From assembly GCF_027920805.1 (NCBI RefSeq), contig NZ_JANWOI010000001.1, positions 186,001 through 250,000 of the forward strand: DNA of 64,000 bases, written 5' to 3'. The stretch's first letter is position 1. Each line of letters opens with the position of its first letter. The stretch is from Govania unica. GTDB taxonomy: Bacteria; Pseudomonadota; Alphaproteobacteria; Sphingomonadales; Govanellaceae. Shown here one piece after another: positions 51,799 to 60,375 of this stretch. The translations under genes and the position numbers were made by a program. The notes under the pieces are model-generated. The model had not been told where the DNA came from. It did not search any database and was given only the letters and a program-made list of their open reading frames with translations.

Positions 51799-52296
51799 CT
51801 AATCGCCAAGCATCAAGCGATCACCCTCCACCCGCCACCTGCCGAGGCGGTTGAGAAAGCTCATGCCCAAAAGTGATTGCGGGAGATCTGTTCCGGTCAC
51901 AACAGCGGTGACCTGTGGAATGTCCAGGCTGCCGATCCGGACCGTGTCGAGTGTCACCGGAGCGGCGCGCAGGCTGCCGTTGGCGGTGGTGAGGCTGAGG
52001 CTGAAGTCGTCGCGGGTCGGGCGCAGGCCGATGCGGGCGGCGTCGGCGGGGCTGAGCACCACATGACTTGCCCCGGTATCGATCAGGAACTGCAGCGGGC
52101 GGCCGTTCACTTCGGCCTCGACCCGGAAATGGCCGTCAGCGTCCCGGCGTAAGGTAAGCTCATCTCGGGGGCCGGGGGCCAGATCGACCGCGCCCTGATG
52201 CTCCGGGGCGCGGTCACGGTTGGAGAGGACGCCTGCGGCGATGATCAGCGCGCAGGCGAGCAGACCCAATCCCTGGAGATGACCCTTGATACTCAT
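51799..52296 (-). CDS. retropepsin-like aspartic protease, membrane-anchored
   Basis: The 165-residue protein has one N-terminal membrane helix (about 9-25) and a single-domain clan AA protease. The active-site motif is FLIDTGASHVVLS with Asp73, and the flap strand is GSLRAAPVTLDTVRIGS. The end, LLGMSFLNRLGRWRVEGDRL, matches the TIGR02281-type family. It would dimerise in the periplasm, as relatives do. The target is unknown. It is on the same strand as the reductase upstream, with 41 bp between. Confidence 0.87.
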   Translation of the reverse strand: MSIKGHLQGLGLLACALIIAAGVLSNRDRAPEHQGAVDLAPGPRDELTLRRDADGHFRVEAEVNGRPLQFLIDTGASHVVLSPADAARIGLRPTRDDFSLSLTTANGSLRAAPVTLDTVRIGSLDIPQVTAVVTGTDLPQSLLGMSFLNRLGRWRVEGDRLMLGD

Positions 52297-52337
52297 AGCG
52301 CTTGATTTTACCGCCTAGATGTTAAGGCTTTGTAAGG

Positions 52338-53315
52338 TCAGGCCCGGGTGGGCAGAAAGGCGTCGCAATAGATATGGCGCGAGGCCACGCCGGAGAGAAA
52401 GGCTTTTTTCCTGAGCAGCGTCACCATCTCGGGTGCGCCGCAGAAATAGGCGCGGGTGGCGGCGGGCGTGTGCAACTGGCCAAGGGTCACGGCGTCGAGG
52501 GAGCCGGTCACAAGATCCCCACCGCCGCCTTCGAGCACGCAGGGCGTATAGATGAAATTATCGTTGGTGGCGGCCAGATCGCGCAGGATGTCGGTTAGAT
52601 AAAGATCGCCGGGCCGCAGTGCCCCATGGATCAGATGGATCTGTCCGCGATGTCCGGCCTTGAGGGCGTCCTGGACGATGCCATAAAGCGGCGCGAGTCC
52701 GGTGCCGGTCCCGGCCAGCAGCATGTCGAAGTCCTGAGCGTCGTCCTGCACGTAAAAACAAGACCCGGCCGGACCGCGCAGCGCCAGCCGGTCGCCGGGC
52801 TCGGCCACATCATGCAGCCAGTTGCTCATGCGCCCGCCCTCGATACGGCGGATATGCAGTTCAAGATGGCCGTCGTCGGCAACGAGATTGGCCACCGAAT
52901 AGCTGCGGCTCACCTGATCCGGACCGAACAGGGTGACATATTGCCCGGGCCGCACGACAAACGGTCTTTCGGGGCGAAGATGCAGCCCGAGAACGCTGTC
53001 ATTCAAGGGGGTTTTGGCGAGGATGACAGCGGGCATGGTGCTGTCATCAAGGCTGAGGCTGCGGAGCGCGAGATCGGCGGTTGGCTTGCATTGGCAGGCG
53101 AGAAGATAGCCTGTGGCCTTGAGGCTGTCTTTTAATCCGGCGGTCCAGCTCGGATCAGGGGCGGGGCTGCCGTCGGCGGTTTGCACCAGACAGCTTTGGC
53201 AGGCTCCGGCGCGGCAGGACCAGGGAATATCGACCCCGGCCCTCAGCAATCCATCAAGCACGGGTTCGCTCTCGGGCAGGCTATGGGCCTGCCCGTCGAA
53301 AGTCACGGTGATCAT
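52338..53315 (-). CDS. 2Fe-2S ferredoxin-FAD-NAD(P)H reductase
   Basis: The 325-residue protein joins an N-terminal plant-type 2Fe-2S domain to a ferredoxin-NADP reductase-type module. The cluster cysteines are Cys34, Cys39, Cys42 and Cys74 (SCRAGACQSCLVQ). The FAD domain has SRSYSVANLV and the NAD domain has LLAGTGTGLAPLYGIVQDAL. It would pass electrons from NAD(P)H to a partner. It lies 24 bp after the truncated haemoglobin, under the same NsrR-type control region, so it is the probable haemoglobin reductase in nitric oxide detoxification. Confidence 0.92.
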   Translation of the reverse strand: MITVTFDGQAHSLPESEPVLDGLLRAGVDIPWSCRAGACQSCLVQTADGSPAPDPSWTAGLKDSLKATGYLLACQCKPTADLALRSLSLDDSTMPAVILAKTPLNDSVLGLHLRPERPFVVRPGQYVTLFGPDQVSRSYSVANLVADDGHLELHIRRIEGGRMSNWLHDVAEPGDRLALRGPAGSCFYVQDDAQDFDMLLAGTGTGLAPLYGIVQDALKAGHRGQIHLIHGALRPGDLYLTDILRDLAATNDNFIYTPCVLEGGGGDLVTGSLDAVTLGQLHTPAATRAYFCGAPEMVTLLRKKAFLSGVASRHIYCDAFLPTRA

Positions 53316-53339
53316 GGGGGTATCCCTATTTCCGGGAGA

Positions 53340-53702
53340 TTAGCGGTTCAGCACGTCGGCCCGGGCGCCTTCGGCAATGCCGGCCACAGCGGCGATGTCA
53401 CTGTCGGCGACGCCAAGTTCGCGCAGGGTATCGCCCAGATGGGTGATGATGATATCCACATGGTTGTCGTTCAAACCGCGCGTCACGAGATGCTTGTGGC
53501 CGTCGCGCATGGACCTGCCCGTATAGGAATTGGGTCCGCCGAACACCATGGTGAGAAAGCCTTTTTGCTTGGCAATCTGGCCATCCATATCGACGTCATC
53601 GAAGAAGTGATTGACGCGGTCATCGGCGAGCACACGGCGATAGAACAGGTCAACGGCGGCATCGACGGCAGCACTGCCACCCAGACGATCGTAAAGCGAC
53701 AT
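53340..53702 (-). CDS. glbN: group I truncated haemoglobin
   Basis: The 120-residue protein is a trHbN-type globin. The start MSLYDRLGGSAAVDAAVDLF, Tyr21 near B10, FGGPNSYTGRSMRDGHKHLV with the proximal haem histidine at His69, and the glycine pairs are all typical. The longer open frame is not needed; the ATG at 53702 gives the exact family length. It probably oxidises NO to nitrate or binds NO/O2. The gene begins about 70-120 bp from two NsrR-like operator palindromes. Confidence 0.92.
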   Translation of the reverse strand: MSLYDRLGGSAAVDAAVDLFYRRVLADDRVNHFFDDVDMDGQIAKQKGFLTMVFGGPNSYTGRSMRDGHKHLVTRGLNDNHVDIIITHLGDTLRELGVADSDIAAVAGIAEGARADVLNR

Positions 53703-53772
53703 CAGAAACTCTCCAGTGAGGAATTGCGCAACCCCGCGGGCGGGGGTAGTTTTTGAAGGGTAAACGCGGTAT

Positions 53773-53795
53773 AACATGCATATGAGATACATGTT
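53773..53795. promoter_or_regulatory. NsrR operator-like palindrome 1
   Basis: Two 11-base half-sites around one central base: AACATGCATAT on the left, and AACATGTATCT as the reverse complement of the right half. They match the 11-1-11 layout known for NsrR sites. It lies nearer the haemoglobin gene. Confidence 0.82.
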
Positions 53796-53800
53796 ACTGA

Positions 53801-53823
53801 AACATGTATATAAAATGCATCTT
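53801..53823. promoter_or_regulatory. NsrR operator-like palindrome 2
   Basis: Left half AACATGTATAT and reverse-complemented right half AAGATGCATTT, again 11-1-11. The second half is close to the E. coli NsrR half-site AAGATGCYTTT. It is five bases from site 1 and 17 bp before the nsrR start, which suggests autoregulation. Confidence 0.85.
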
Positions 53824-53840
53824 AGTGTCAAAGGCAAATT

Positions 53841-54281
53841 ATGCAGCTCACGCAATTCACGGATTATGCGCTGCGGGTGCTGATTTATCTGGGCGTCAAG
53901 CAAGGCGATGCCACCATCGGCGAGATCGTCGATAGCTATGGCATTTCCAAAAATCATCTGACCAAGGTGGTACATAGCCTGGCCCGGCTCGGCTTCGTGC
54001 AGTCGACTCGCGGCAAGGGCGGCGGCATTCGGCTGGCCATGCGGCCGGAAGATATTTCGGTGGCGGCGGTGGTCGCGGCGACCGAACCGAATTTCAATCT
54101 GGTGGAATGTTTCGAGCTTGGCGCGAGCCATTGCCCGCTGGTTCCATCCTGTCTTTTGAAACGCGCGCTCCATGAGGCCAATCAGGCCTTTCTCACGAGT
54201 CTCGAGCGCCATAGCCTGGCTGATCTCCTGGGGAACCGCCGGGAGCTTACGGTGTTGCTCAAGGTTCCGGCTGTTCCGTGA
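53841..54281 (+). CDS. nsrR: NsrR-type nitric oxide-sensing Rrf2 repressor
   Basis: The 146-residue protein has the Rrf2 winged helix (MQLTQFTDYALRVLIYLGVK; GISKNHLTKVVHSLARLGFV; TRGKGGGIRLA). A three-cysteine Fe-S loop, CFELGASHCPLVPSC, has Cys90, Cys98 and Cys104. Asp8 is in the place of the fourth ligand in characterised NsrR. Nitrosylation of the cluster releases DNA. The two palindromes upstream are probable binding sites, so it should repress the divergent haemoglobin-reductase operon and itself. Its 3' end overlaps the convergent S4 gene by 23 bp. Confidence 0.93.
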   Translation: MQLTQFTDYALRVLIYLGVKQGDATIGEIVDSYGISKNHLTKVVHSLARLGFVQSTRGKGGGIRLAMRPEDISVAAVVAATEPNFNLVECFELGASHCPLVPSCLLKRALHEANQAFLTSLERHSLADLLGNRRELTVLLKVPAVP

Positions 54282-54570
54282 GGTCACGATAGAGCAGCCG
54301 GGCTTCGGCAGGCGGGCCGCGCCGCGTAGGGAGGGCGATCACCTGCACCACCCGCACGCTGCGACCGTAAGGAAAGCTCAGGATGTCGCCCGCGCCGACA
54401 TGTGCGTCAGGCTTGGTGATCGAGGTTCCGTTGACGCGAAGCAGGCCGCTCCGGCAGAGGGCCTGGGCCAGACCGCGGCTTTTGAAGAATCGGGCTTGCC
54501 AAAGCCACTTGTCGAGACGGGCTTTGCTTGCGCTCAGCTCCGTCTCCTGCGGCTTTGGCTCCCGGCTCAT
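54259..54570 (-). CDS. S4-domain RNA-binding protein (Hsp15-like)
   Basis: The 103-residue protein has an S4 domain at about residues 17-65 (RLDKWLWQARFFKSRGLAQALCRSGLLRVNGT). Then a short strand region, SFPYGRSVRVVQVIALPTRRGP, matches Hsp15. Hsp15 binds stalled 50S subunits with attached peptidyl-tRNA. The gene is 4 bp after the helicase on the same strand, a conserved alphaproteobacterial pair. The overlap with nsrR at the 3' end shows that the NO island was joined close to it. Confidence 0.9.
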   Translation of the reverse strand: MSREPKPQETELSASKARLDKWLWQARFFKSRGLAQALCRSGLLRVNGTSITKPDAHVGAGDILSFPYGRSVRVVQVIALPTRRGPPAEARLLYRDLTEQPEP

Positions 54571-54574
54571 GGGG

Positions 54575-57500
54575 TTATTTCTTGTTGAGCAGGCTCTGTT
54601 TCAAGGAGGCAAGCGCCGCGAAGGGGCTGTCCTCATTGAAGGCCGGACGCTTGCTGCCGGACTGGGGCTCGCTGCTCCACACCCGCGGTTCGTTGCCGCC
54701 CCGGGGTTTGTCGCCCCGCGCCTTGTCAAAGCGCGGTTTATCGCTGCGAGGCTTGTCGCTGCGGGGGCTGTCGTTGCGGGCCTGGCGCTCGCCGCCATGG
54801 GGCTGCTTGCGGTCTGGGCGGTCTGCAGTGTCATTGGCGACACGCGGGCCATGCTGGCGGGGACGCCGGTTGCGCTGATCGGGCGCGCGCTCGCCCGTGG
54901 GGGCTTGACCTGGCTGATCGTCGCGGTTGCGTGGCTGATGCCGCTCCGGGCGGCGATCCGGACGCGGACGCCGGGTGTCCTCGCGGAAGAACAGCATTTG
55001 CGGCGCGGCGGCTACGGCCGAGACTTCATCCAAGACTTCGGCAACGTCTTCGACTGCCGTTGCGTCCGGGGTCTCGCCGGGTGTCTGGAGGGGCTCCTCA
55101 CTCGGAGTTTCGGCGGGGGCCTCGACAGGTTCTTCGACCGGGCTCTCGGCGGGAGCTTCCACGGGTTCTTCGACGGGTGCTTGGGTCGGAGTCTCGGCCG
55201 GGGCTTCGACCGGAACCTCGACAGGCGTCTGACCCGGAGTCTCACCAGCTGCCTCAGTCTGACGGGCCGCCCAGGCGGCGGCTTCGCTGTCGCTCGGCTG
55301 GCGGTAAGCATAGCCGAGATAGCTCATGATCTTGAGGAAGTCGTCGCCGCTCACGCCGACCAGCGACATCAATTTCGAATCACTGACGAACGGACCCTTT
55401 TCAGCCACCTCGCGGGCGGCCTGACCAAGTCGTTCCAGCATGTCGAGCCGCACGGCGAGGCCACCGATGGGGCGGAAGCCGAGGATCTCATAGAAAATGC
55501 CGGGCACAGATTTGTCGGTCGGCACAGTGATCAGGCCGGGTGTCGGCGGCACCGCAAGCGTCGTCTGCTGGGTGAACACCGACCACAGCAGCAGGCGGAG
55601 CCGCGCGGCATGGGGTTTCAGAAGCGGCGGCAGATAGAAACTGGTGGAGCCGAGCCAGATCCCGAGCGAGCGCATCTGACGGCGGCCGTCCTTGTCGACA
55701 GCGCGGAAATCGGCGGCGACGCGACGGCGCGACAGGGTGCCGAGATTTTCGACCACCTGATAGGCCAGGCCGCGGGCAAGTCCGCTGATGGCTTCCGGCA
55801 GCTCAAGGGATTCCTGCAAACGGAACAGCGGCTTGAGTTCGCGGTTCAGATATCCGTCGAGCCAGGTCTGGAGGCGGGCTTCGACCCGTTTCAGATCGTC
55901 GCCGGTGAGCAAGGGGGCCTGGATCATGCGGATGCGGGGACGGAGCGCTTCGGGGCCGGCCACAAGTTCCGCCACCAGGATGCCATCCCACAGGATGCGT
56001 CCGGCGGGGATCAGGGCCTGGGTTTCCGGGTCCGCGAGCAGCAGCGAGAATTTATCATCCTCGGCCTCGCTAAGCTTGCTGGCACGCTCGCTGATTTCCG
56101 TCACCAGCGCCTTGTCGGCTGCCTGTCGCAACGTGCGCTGATCAGCGCTCAGCTGTGCTTCGTCCACATCGAACGTAAAGCCGCTCAAGGCGCCAATGAA
56201 ATGCCCTTCGACCGTCACGCTGCCATCCTTTTCCACCACTGCCATCAATCGTTCTTTCTGTCTTAACTCTCGCATCAGCACGGCGGTTCGCCGGTCGATG
56301 AATCTTTGGCTCAGTCCCTTGTGCAAAGCGTCCGATAACCGATCCTCGATATCCCGCGCCTGATTTTGCCAGTGCGCCGGGCTCTCGAGCCAGTTCGGGC
56401 GGTTGGCAGCATATGTCCAGGTCCGCACATGCGCAATACGCTGTGCGAGGGTGTCGATATCGCCATCGACCCGATCGAGCGGCTTTATTTGCTGGTTGAA
56501 CCAGTCATTGGGGATTGTGCCCCGTTCGCTCATCAGAAATTTATAGACGCTCAGGCAGATGCGCGTGTGATCTGCGGGGGAAATTTTCCTGAAATCAGGG
56601 AGTTGGCAGGCTTCCCACAATTTTCTCACGGCCGCCGGGTGGCGCGCCATGTGGCGGATGGCCGGGTCGGCGGCGGCCGCGCGCAGCACCATGAGATCGT
56701 CGGCCTCGCGGGCGCGGCGGAAGCGGCTGTCCGATGGCAGGGCCTCAAGACTCGCGATCAGGGCCTCCGGAGTCGCGAAATCAAGCTGGCTGTTGCGCCA
56801 TTCGACATGTTGAAGGGTGGGGAAGCTGTGAGTCTCCACCGCCTGGACCAGATCCAGGTCGAAATTTTCGACCAGATCCGCAAGCGTGGTGAAGCTGCCG
56901 CTGGTCATATGGCGTCCGGCCCGGCCCGCCACCTGGGCGATCTCGGCCGCCGTCAGGTTGCGGAAGCGCTCGCCGTCGAATTTGGATTTCTGGGCAAAGG
57001 CCACATGGTTGATATCCATGTTGAGCCCCATGCCGATGGCGTCGGTGGCGACGATGTAATCGACGTCGCCGTTTTGAAACAGCTCCACCTGGGCGTTGCG
57101 GGTGCGCGGACTGAGCGCCCCCATGACCACCGCCGCGCCGCCATGCTGACGGCGCAGCATTTCCGCGAGGCCGTAGACCTCGGTCACGGAAAAAGCGATT
57201 ACCGCCGAGCGCCGGGGCAGCCGCGACAGTTTGTGTGGCGGCACGTAAGTCAGGGTCGACAGCCGGGGCCGGGTGATTATGTCGGCGCGCGGCAACAGCG
57301 ACGCCGCCAGCGGTCGGATGGCTTCAGAGCCCATGAACATGGTCTCCTCCCGCCCGCGCGCGTTCAACAGGCGGTCGGTGAAGACATGGCCGCGATCGGG
57401 GTCGGCACAAAGCTGGATTTCATCGACGGCGATAAAGGCCACATCGAGTTCCATCGGCATGGCTTCGACCGTGGACACCCAGTAGGACGGGCTTTTCGGG

Positions 57501-57730
57501 ACGATTTTTTCTTCACCGGTCACCAGCGCCACGGCCTGGGCGCCCTTGATGCGCACCACCCGGTCATAAATCTCTCGCGCCAGCAGCCGCAGCGGCAGAC
57601 CGATCATCCCCGAACTATGGGCAAGCATGCGCTCGACCGCGAGATGAGTCTTGCCGGTGTTGGTGGGGCCGAGAACCAGCTTGACGCCCAAGGGGCTTTG
57701 CGGTTCGGGCCGAATGAAACGTGGGCTCAT
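54575..57730 (-). CDS. SUV3/MgpS-like superfamily 2 RNA helicase with long disordered tail
   Basis: The 1051-residue protein has the SUV3-type core. Walker A is GPTNTGKTHLA (21-31), motif II is AVDEIQLCADPDRGHVFTD, then ATDAIGMGLNMDINHVAF and QVAGRAGRH. A C-terminal region follows with the family's LKPHAARLRLLLWSVF segment. From about residue 830 to 885 it has acidic proline-rich repeats of PVEAPAE type. From about 915 to 1030 it is Arg/Asp/Pro-rich with RSDKPR repeats. It ends with the conserved SPFAALASLKQSLLNKK. A long plus-strand frame over the tail is a compositional shadow. It probably acts in RNA decay or ribosome-linked remodelling. Confidence 0.93.
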   Translation of the reverse strand: MSPRFIRPEPQSPLGVKLVLGPTNTGKTHLAVERMLAHSSGMIGLPLRLLAREIYDRVVRIKGAQAVALVTGEEKIVPKSPSYWVSTVEAMPMELDVAFIAVDEIQLCADPDRGHVFTDRLLNARGREETMFMGSEAIRPLAASLLPRADIITRPRLSTLTYVPPHKLSRLPRRSAVIAFSVTEVYGLAEMLRRQHGGAAVVMGALSPRTRNAQVELFQNGDVDYIVATDAIGMGLNMDINHVAFAQKSKFDGERFRNLTAAEIAQVAGRAGRHMTSGSFTTLADLVENFDLDLVQAVETHSFPTLQHVEWRNSQLDFATPEALIASLEALPSDSRFRRAREADDLMVLRAAAADPAIRHMARHPAAVRKLWEACQLPDFRKISPADHTRICLSVYKFLMSERGTIPNDWFNQQIKPLDRVDGDIDTLAQRIAHVRTWTYAANRPNWLESPAHWQNQARDIEDRLSDALHKGLSQRFIDRRTAVLMRELRQKERLMAVVEKDGSVTVEGHFIGALSGFTFDVDEAQLSADQRTLRQAADKALVTEISERASKLSEAEDDKFSLLLADPETQALIPAGRILWDGILVAELVAGPEALRPRIRMIQAPLLTGDDLKRVEARLQTWLDGYLNRELKPLFRLQESLELPEAISGLARGLAYQVVENLGTLSRRRVAADFRAVDKDGRRQMRSLGIWLGSTSFYLPPLLKPHAARLRLLLWSVFTQQTTLAVPPTPGLITVPTDKSVPGIFYEILGFRPIGGLAVRLDMLERLGQAAREVAEKGPFVSDSKLMSLVGVSGDDFLKIMSYLGYAYRQPSDSEAAAWAARQTEAAGETPGQTPVEVPVEAPAETPTQAPVEEPVEAPAESPVEEPVEAPAETPSEEPLQTPGETPDATAVEDVAEVLDEVSAVAAAPQMLFFREDTRRPRPDRRPERHQPRNRDDQPGQAPTGERAPDQRNRRPRQHGPRVANDTADRPDRKQPHGGERQARNDSPRSDKPRSDKPRFDKARGDKPRGGNEPRVWSSEPQSGSKRPAFNEDSPFAALASLKQSLLNKK

Positions 57731-58092
57731 GGGGCGCTCTCATAGCACGAGCCCGGCGCGGCGCAAAGCCGGGCGCTCGGCCGTCAGAGAGAAAGTTGCC
57801 GCTTGCAGGGGGGAATTTCTGTATCTCCAGTTATTTCAGCATATCAAAATATGCTCTGGCTATACATCACCTCACCAAACGGGGCAGCCTCTGAGACAGA
57901 GAGACAAAAATCACGCTTGCGGCGCTAGGCCCGGGACGAATCGGAGGGTTCCCATCCCTTCACGGGTCACGGCGGAATTCGCCATCAGATAGGCTCCTCG
58001 CATGGTTCCGTTGACTTGAGCGGCGCTGTTCGGCATTCTCCCGCCAAACAATCGTTCGGTTTAACAAAACCACAAGGCATGAGGACACGGAT
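57731..58092. other. intergenic promoter region between divergent helicase and mutase genes
   Basis: No convincing gene is seen. The region must hold promoters for the helicase (minus) and the mutase (plus). An AT-rich stretch at about 57820-57860 is a candidate promoter area. A 41-codon minus-strand frame at 57911-58036 was considered and left out. Confidence 0.5.
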
Positions 58093-60237
58093 ATGGCGGA
58101 CGCTCCGAAAAAGACGCTGGCGGACTGGGATGCCCTTGCAACCAAGGAAATCGGCGGTCGGTCGCTCGACAGTCTGGTGTGGAACACGCCCGAAGGCCTT
58201 CCGGTCAAGCCGCTTTATACGAGCGAGGATCTGACCCGCGTCGGCTATGACGAGACCCTGCCCGGGGTGTTCCCTTTCACCCGCGGCGTGCGCGCAACCA
58301 TGTATGCGAACCGGCCCTGGACGGTGCGGCAATATGCCGGGTTCTCCACCGCCGAAGCTTCGAACGCGTTCTACCGTCGTAATCTGGCGGGCGGACAAAA
58401 GGGCCTGTCGGTGGCCTTCGACCTTGCCACCCATCGCGGCTATGACAGCGATCACCCGCGCGTGGTCGGCGACGTCGGCAAGGCCGGTGTGGCCATCGAC
58501 AGCGTCGAGGACATGAAGATCCTGTTCGACGGCATCCCGCTTGATGAGATGTCGGTGTCCATGACCATGAACGGGGCAGTGCTGCCCTGTCTCGCGTTCT
58601 ATATCGTTGCCGCCGAAGAACAGGGTGTGAGCGAGGACAAGCTCGCCGGGACCATTCAGAATGACATTCTGAAGGAATTCATGGTCCGCAACACCTATAT
58701 CTACCCGCCCAAGCCATCCATGCGCATCATTGCCGACATCATCGATTACACCGCGCATAAAATGCCCAAGTTCAATTCGATCTCGATTTCCGGCTATCAC
58801 ATGCAGGAAGCGGGCGCGACGCAGGTTCAGGAACTGGCCTTCACCCTCGCTGACGGCATGGAATATGTGCGTTCGGCGCTGGATCGCGGGCTTGACGTGG
58901 ATAAATTCGCCGGGCGGCTGTCGTTCTTCTTTGCCATCGGCATGAATTTCTTCATGGAAGTGGCGAAATTGCGCGCGGCCCGCATGCTGTGGGCCCGCAT
59001 CATGAAGGATTTCGACGCGAAGAAGCCGTCGTCGCTGATGCTGCGCACCCATTGCCAGACATCGGGTGTGAGCCTGACCGAGAAAGACCCCTACAACAAC
59101 GTGATCCGCACCACCATCGAAGCGCTCGCCGCCGGGCTTGGCGGCACGCAGTCGCTGCATACGAACGCGCTTGACGAAGCGATCGCGCTGCCGACGGATT
59201 TCTCGGCTCGGATCGCCCGCAACACCCAGCTGATCCTGCAGGAAGAAACCGGCATCACCAACGTGGTCGATCCGCTCGGTGGGTCCTATTACGTCGAAAG
59301 CCTGACTCAGGAACTGGCCGACGCCGCCTGGGCGCTCATTCAGGAAGTCGAGGAGATGGGCGGCATGACCAAGGCGGTTGAAGCCGGTCTGCCGAAGCTC
59401 CGCATTGAAGAGGCTGCCGCTCTCAAGCAGGCGCGCGTCGACCGTGGCGAGGAAGTCGTGGTCGGCGTCAATAAATACAAGCTCCAGAAAGAAGACCCTA
59501 TCGACATTCTCGATGTCGATAACGCCGCTGTGCGCGATGCCCAGATCACGCGGCTCAACCATATCCGCGCGACCCGCGATCAGGCCCGCGTGGATGCCGC
59601 CCTTGCCGCCATCACCGAAGGCGCGAAGGGCGACGCCAATCTGCTGACTTTGGCGGTGGAAGCAGCCCGGGCCCGTGCTACGCTTGGTGAAATTTCAGAC
59701 GCCATGGAACTGGTGTTCGGTCGTCACAAGGCGGAGATCAAAAGCGTGTCCGGAGTCTATGGATCGGCTTATGCAGGCGACGAGGATTACGCCAACCTGC
59801 AACAGGAAGTGGCGGATTTCGCTGCCGCCGAAGGCCGTCGTCCGCGCATCATGGTGGTGAAAATGGGTCAGGACGGCCATGATCGCGGCGCCAAGGTGGT
59901 GGCCACCGGTTATGCCGATATCGGCTTCGACGTCGACGTCGGCCCGCTGTTCCAGACCCCGGCCGAAGCCGCCCGTCAGGCCATCGAAAACGACGTCCAT
60001 ATCATCGGGGTGTCATCACTCGCCGCCGGTCACAAAACGCTGGTGCCGGAACTCATCAATGAACTGAAGAAAGAAGGCGCGGACGATATTCTGGTGGTCG
60101 TCGGCGGCGTCATCCCGGCGCAGGATTATGATTTCCTGTATCAGACTGGGGTGGCGGCGATCTTTGGTCCCGGCACCAATATCGTCACCTCCACCCGCGA
60201 CATGCTGCGCATCCTGAAAGCGCGTAAGGCGGCGTAA
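58093..60237 (+). CDS. scpA: methylmalonyl-CoA mutase, single-chain large form
   Basis: The 714-residue B12 enzyme interconverts succinyl-CoA and (R)-methylmalonyl-CoA. The N-terminal TIM-barrel part has [40 protein letters not shown] and the [18 protein letters not shown] segment. The C-terminal cobalamin domain (about 585-714) has [20 protein letters not shown], the DxHxxG motif with the cobalt-ligating histidine near 597, and [14 protein letters not shown]. The length is that of the large (catalytic) subunit. No small subunit is in the window, so it may be a homodimer or a partner lies elsewhere. It is followed by its own terminator and then by meaB. Confidence 0.96.
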   Translation: MADAPKKTLADWDALATKEIGGRSLDSLVWNTPEGLPVKPLYTSEDLTRVGYDETLPGVFPFTRGVRATMYANRPWTVRQYAGFSTAEASNAFYRRNLAGGQKGLSVAFDLATHRGYDSDHPRVVGDVGKAGVAIDSVEDMKILFDGIPLDEMSVSMTMNGAVLPCLAFYIVAAEEQGVSEDKLAGTIQNDILKEFMVRNTYIYPPKPSMRIIADIIDYTAHKMPKFNSISISGYHMQEAGATQVQELAFTLADGMEYVRSALDRGLDVDKFAGRLSFFFAIGMNFFMEVAKLRAARMLWARIMKDFDAKKPSSLMLRTHCQTSGVSLTEKDPYNNVIRTTIEALAAGLGGTQSLHTNALDEAIALPTDFSARIARNTQLILQEETGITNVVDPLGGSYYVESLTQELADAAWALIQEVEEMGGMTKAVEAGLPKLRIEEAAALKQARVDRGEEVVVGVNKYKLQKEDPIDILDVDNAAVRDAQITRLNHIRATRDQARVDAALAAITEGAKGDANLLTLAVEAARARATLGEISDAMELVFGRHKAEIKSVSGVYGSAYAGDEDYANLQQEVADFAAAEGRRPRIMVVKMGQDGHDRGAKVVATGYADIGFDVDVGPLFQTPAEAARQAIENDVHIIGVSSLAAGHKTLVPELINELKKEGADDILVVVGGVIPAQDYDFLYQTGVAAIFGPGTNIVTSTRDMLRILKARKAA

Positions 60238-60260
60238 GGCGGGGAGTGCAGCTTTGAATG

Positions 60261-60297
60261 AAAGACCCCCGTTCCTTTATGGCAGGGGGTCTTTTTG
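60261..60297 (+). terminator. terminator after methylmalonyl-CoA mutase
   Basis: AAAGACCCCC (60261-60270) pairs with GGGGGTCTTT (60285-60294), followed by a short T-run. It lies 23 bp after the mutase stop. Confidence 0.87.
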
Positions 60298-60375
60298 ATT
60301 CAACTGCATGGAGTTGAGAACAGGGCATAATTGGGCCATAACAATGATGCTGACCATCAGGGCGGGAGCGTATTC

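Noticed and set aside
53703-54287. Long minus-strand extension of the haemoglobin frame to 54287
   Set aside because: It covers the operator region and nsrR in antisense. The ATG at 53702 gives the exact length of a trHbN.
54575-55245. Short regular repeats suggesting a CRISPR array or tandem repeat
   Set aside because: The repeats are in-frame codons of a proline/acid and Arg/Asp-rich protein tail, with no constant repeat-spacer structure. No CRISPR array was seen in the window.
54383-56266. Long plus-strand frame over the helicase gene
   Set aside because: It mirrors the repeated PVEAP and RSDKPR codons of the helicase and has no family features. The helicase on the other strand is certain.
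57911-58036. Minus-strand 41-codon frame upstream of the mutase gene, with GTMRGAYLM faintly like the end of ApaG
   Set aside because: The similarity covers only a few residues, the rest of ApaG is missing and the start context is poor. It could be a remnant, but the support is too thin.
57985-59562. Minus-strand 525-codon frame inside the methylmalonyl-CoA mutase gene
   Set aside because: Antisense shadow of a strongly conserved gene.
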